From: Candidatus Zixiibacteriota bacterium
GTDB taxonomy: Bacteria > Zixibacteria > MSB-5A5 > GN15 > FEB-12
Assembly: GCA_035380245.1 (NCBI GenBank)
Contig: DAOSXA010000001.1
Span: 186,001 to 250,000 of the forward strand
Length of the DNA: 64,000 nucleotides
Direction of reading: 5' to 3'
The translations under genes were made by a program, and so were the position numbers. The notes beneath the pieces are model-generated. The model was not told the origin of the DNA. It saw nothing but the letters and a program-made list of their open reading frames with translations, and did not search any database. Below are positions 62,079 to 64,000 of this stretch, one piece after another (within the stretch, counting starts at the first letter, position 1; each line of letters opens with the position of its first letter).

Positions 62079-63839
62079 CTAGCGGCGGGGGCGGGATCGA
62101 TGCGGTTTTTTCTGCAGGATATCTTTCTGGCGTTGCTTACCGTCGGGATGTTTCTGTACCGCCAGCTTCTTGCCGGTAAAAGGATCCATCTCGGTATAAT
62201 ACATAACCGCCGACCAGGTTGAAGGCAACGGCGTAAATATCTGTACTTGCTCCGGGTTTATCTTAAGGTGACTGCCGATGTATTTTTTCAGGATCAACAT
62301 ATCCTCATCGGTACAACCGGGGTGGGCGGCAATGAAGTAGTAAGTTAAAAACTGCTCCTTCCCGGCCGCACGAGTGGCTTGTTCGAACATCGCTCGAAAC
62401 GACTCCAGATAATCCCCGGCCGGCTTGCCCATCAGCTTCAGAATGCGGCCCTCGACATGCTCCGGGGCAATCTTCAACTGACCCGAGACATGGTGCTCGA
62501 CCAACTCATGGACATAACGAGATCCATTCTTCTTATCGTGAACGATCATGTCATAACGCAAACCGGAAGCCACAAAAACTCGTTTTACTCCCTTAAGTCG
62601 ACGCAAATGTTTCAGTAAATCGATTTGAGGTCCGTGATCAATCGGCAGTCGTTCACATATCTTCGGGAATAAACAGCGCTTATTCTTGCAAGCTCCGTGT
62701 TTGAGCTTACGTTCGCATTCGAAACCGTACATATTGGCGGTCGGTCCGCCGACATCGTAGATATTCCCCTTGAAGGCTGGATGGCGAGTCAGCTCACGAG
62801 CTTCGGAAAGAATCGAATCCGGAGATCGCCAGCGGACTGTTTTGCCATCGTGGACGGTAATTGCGCAGAAGTTACATTCACCGTAACAACCGCGATGACC
62901 GGCAAGGGAGAAACGGATCGTCTCCAGCGCTTTGACTTTCCCCTGTTTCTCATAATGGGGATGCTGATCGCGCGTGAAAGGAAGCGTATAAAGCCAATCA
63001 AGTTCTTCCTGCGATAAATACTCAGCGGGTGGGTTATGAATAAGATACCGGGCGTCCTGCTGCTGGCAGAGTCCTTTTCCCGAAACAGGATCGTTGTTAT
63101 CGTAGAAGGTCTTGAACATGCCTACGAAAGCGACCCGGTCGGAAGAGACTTCCTGGAACGACGGCAACCGCAGATAGTTTTCTTCCGGTTCCTTTGAGAT
63201 ATAACAAAGTCCCCGAATGGAATGCGGGTCCTCTCTCTTTTCCAGGGCATGAGCCAGCGCTATGGTCGAACGGTCGGCCATGCCGTAGAGCAGGTAATCG
63301 GCTTTGGCATCGAACAAAATAGACTTCCGGATGCGATTGGACCAGAAATCATAATGGGCGACGCGGCGAAGGCTTGCTTCGAGACCGCCGAGAACGATGG
63401 GAGCGCTTTTCTTGAAGTATCGTCGGATGAGATTGCTGTAGACAATCGCGGCGCGATCCGGGCGTCGGTCGTTGATCCCGCCGGGGGTGTAGTCATCGGA
63501 CTTGCGCCGTTTCCTGAGTGCGGTGTAGTTGGCCACCATCGAATCGATACAACCGCCCGTCACTCCCCAGAATAAACGCGGCTGTCCTAATCGACCGATG
63601 TCCTTGTCTGACTCGAGATCCGGTTGTGCGATTATGCCGACCCGGAATCCCTCAGCTTCGAGAAGACGACCGATCAAGGCCACCCCGACAAAGGGTGAAT
63701 CAATATAGCTGTCGCCGGTAACGAGTATTATGTCAGGCCGATCCCAGCCGAGTTCTTTTATTTCTTTCCTCGTGGTCGGCAGAAAGACTTTTTTCAGTGA
63801 TTTCTTATTGATAAGTAATGTCCTATTTGAGCATATCAA
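62079..63839 (-). CDS. YgiQ-family radical SAM protein
   Basis: A 586-residue protein of the YgiQ/UPF0313 family. It begins with a cobalamin-binding-like Rossmann part (FLPTTRKEIKELGWDRPDIILVTGDSYIDSPF and VGIIAQPD), followed by the radical SAM domain with the motif GCYGECNFCAI (Cys about 317, 321 and 324) and a C-terminal Lys/Arg-rich tail that is normal for the family. The substrate is unknown. The start is uncertain: the frame opens with a TTG at 63837-63839 and has no clear ribosome binding site. Confidence 0.9.
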   Translation of the reverse strand: MICSNRTLLINKKSLKKVFLPTTRKEIKELGWDRPDIILVTGDSYIDSPFVGVALIGRLLEAEGFRVGIIAQPDLESDKDIGRLGQPRLFWGVTGGCIDSMVANYTALRKRRKSDDYTPGGINDRRPDRAAIVYSNLIRRYFKKSAPIVLGGLEASLRRVAHYDFWSNRIRKSILFDAKADYLLYGMADRSTIALAHALEKREDPHSIRGLCYISKEPEENYLRLPSFQEVSSDRVAFVGMFKTFYDNNDPVSGKGLCQQQDARYLIHNPPAEYLSQEELDWLYTLPFTRDQHPHYEKQGKVKALETIRFSLAGHRGCYGECNFCAITVHDGKTVRWRSPDSILSEARELTRHPAFKGNIYDVGGPTANMYGFECERKLKHGACKNKRCLFPKICERLPIDHGPQIDLLKHLRRLKGVKRVFVASGLRYDMIVHDKKNGSRYVHELVEHHVSGQLKIAPEHVEGRILKLMGKPAGDYLESFRAMFEQATRAAGKEQFLTYYFIAAHPGCTDEDMLILKKYIGSHLKINPEQVQIFTPLPSTWSAVMYYTEMDPFTGKKLAVQKHPDGKQRQKDILQKKPHRSRPRR

Positions 63840-63938
63840 ACAGTTTCGATCATATCCAATAACTCGCGAGGAACGCCGATAGTTCGCCGCGGCGGATCGA
63901 ATTGTTGTCCGGCCGACTCCATATCCCGAAGATCGGTC

Positions 63939-64000
63939 TTATTCCTGCGGATGCCACATCCAGACATTCGGTTCGACGTACAGTCCGTGATTTTGCTCCA
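63939..64000 (-). CDS. C-terminal end of a gene cut by the window edge (uncertain)
   Basis: A frame open from the window edge ends with GLYVEPNVWMWHPQE and TAA at 63939-63941. The residue composition is more protein-like than the other two minus-strand frames. Too short to name. It lies about 100 bases upstream of the YgiQ-family gene in the same direction. Confidence 0.25.
   Translation of the reverse strand, partial: EQNHGLYVEPNVWMWHPQE

Noticed and set aside
63836..63968. A minus-strand frame of about 43 codons overlapping the start of the YgiQ-family gene
   Set aside because: It shows no family pattern and no ribosome binding site, and another frame looks more protein-like at the window edge.

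Overview
The window looks like chromosomal DNA from an uncultivated FCB-group bacterium. A Zixibacteria-like lineage is my best guess, not a proof. The reasons are three secreted proteins with C-terminal T9SS/FlgD-like sorting domains carrying the YPNPFN motif, a flagellar operon with the gene order of the Bacillus fla/che operon, a CIRCE-controlled groES-groEL pair, and many short dispersed palindromic repeats between genes.

Layout. Positions 1-16230 (minus strand) hold one long flagellar cluster in transcription order: motE-like, fliK, flgD, a TIGR02530-type gene, flgE, flbD, fliL, fliM, fliN, fliO, fliP, fliQ, fliR, flhB, flhA, flhF, flhG and the 5' end of fliA (sigma-28), cut by the window edge. 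A good sigma-54 promoter lies just upstream (16267-16284). A terminator-like hairpin followed by a weaker sigma-54-like site between fliQ and fliR suggests a second transcription unit. Positions 16459-34800 hold housekeeping and envelope genes: mtaB, priA, a TPR protein, a DUF4139 protein, a glycosyltransferase, a Rieske-like protein, two sorting-domain proteins, a cytidylate kinase-like protein, a CoA-binding protein, a GlcE-like flavoprotein, a cupin, groEL-groES and a lipoprotein. Positions 34953-47153 hold a membrane protein, a haem lipoprotein, putP, a penicillin-acylase homologue, a DUF4097 protein, the cmk-plsC-rpsA operon and eno.

Positions 47466-54990 (minus strand) hold a small bacterial microcompartment (BMC) locus: a BMC-H protein with a C-terminal Rho_N/SAP-like domain, a BMC-P (EutN/CcmL) vertex protein, a 48-residue membrane peptide, a PduS/RnfC-like flavo-iron-sulfur protein, a PduT-like BMC-T protein with a pore cysteine, an ACT-domain protein with an encapsulation-peptide-like N-terminal extension, and a UPF0210 (PFL-fold family) protein. 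No aldehyde dehydrogenase, diol dehydratase, glycyl radical enzyme or other usual signature enzyme is visible in the window. The locus is interrupted, on the opposite strand, by what looks like a tripartite toxin-antitoxin-chaperone module (HicA-like, HicB-like, SecB-like; 49473-50768). These two loci are the most interesting parts of the window.

Upstream of the BMC locus are a possible sigma-54-driven small RNA (about 55245-55396) and a sigma-54 activator with an N-terminal TPR domain (55707-57965), preceded by a gene for a small exported protein. The right end holds a large lectin-domain secreted protein, a cupin_5 protein and a YgiQ-type radical SAM protein.

Repeats. A MITE-like element of about 150 bp with TGTTGAAAAA-type terminal inverted repeats occurs about six times, and two REP-like palindrome families fill several gaps. 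All calls were made by reading the sequence, without database searches.
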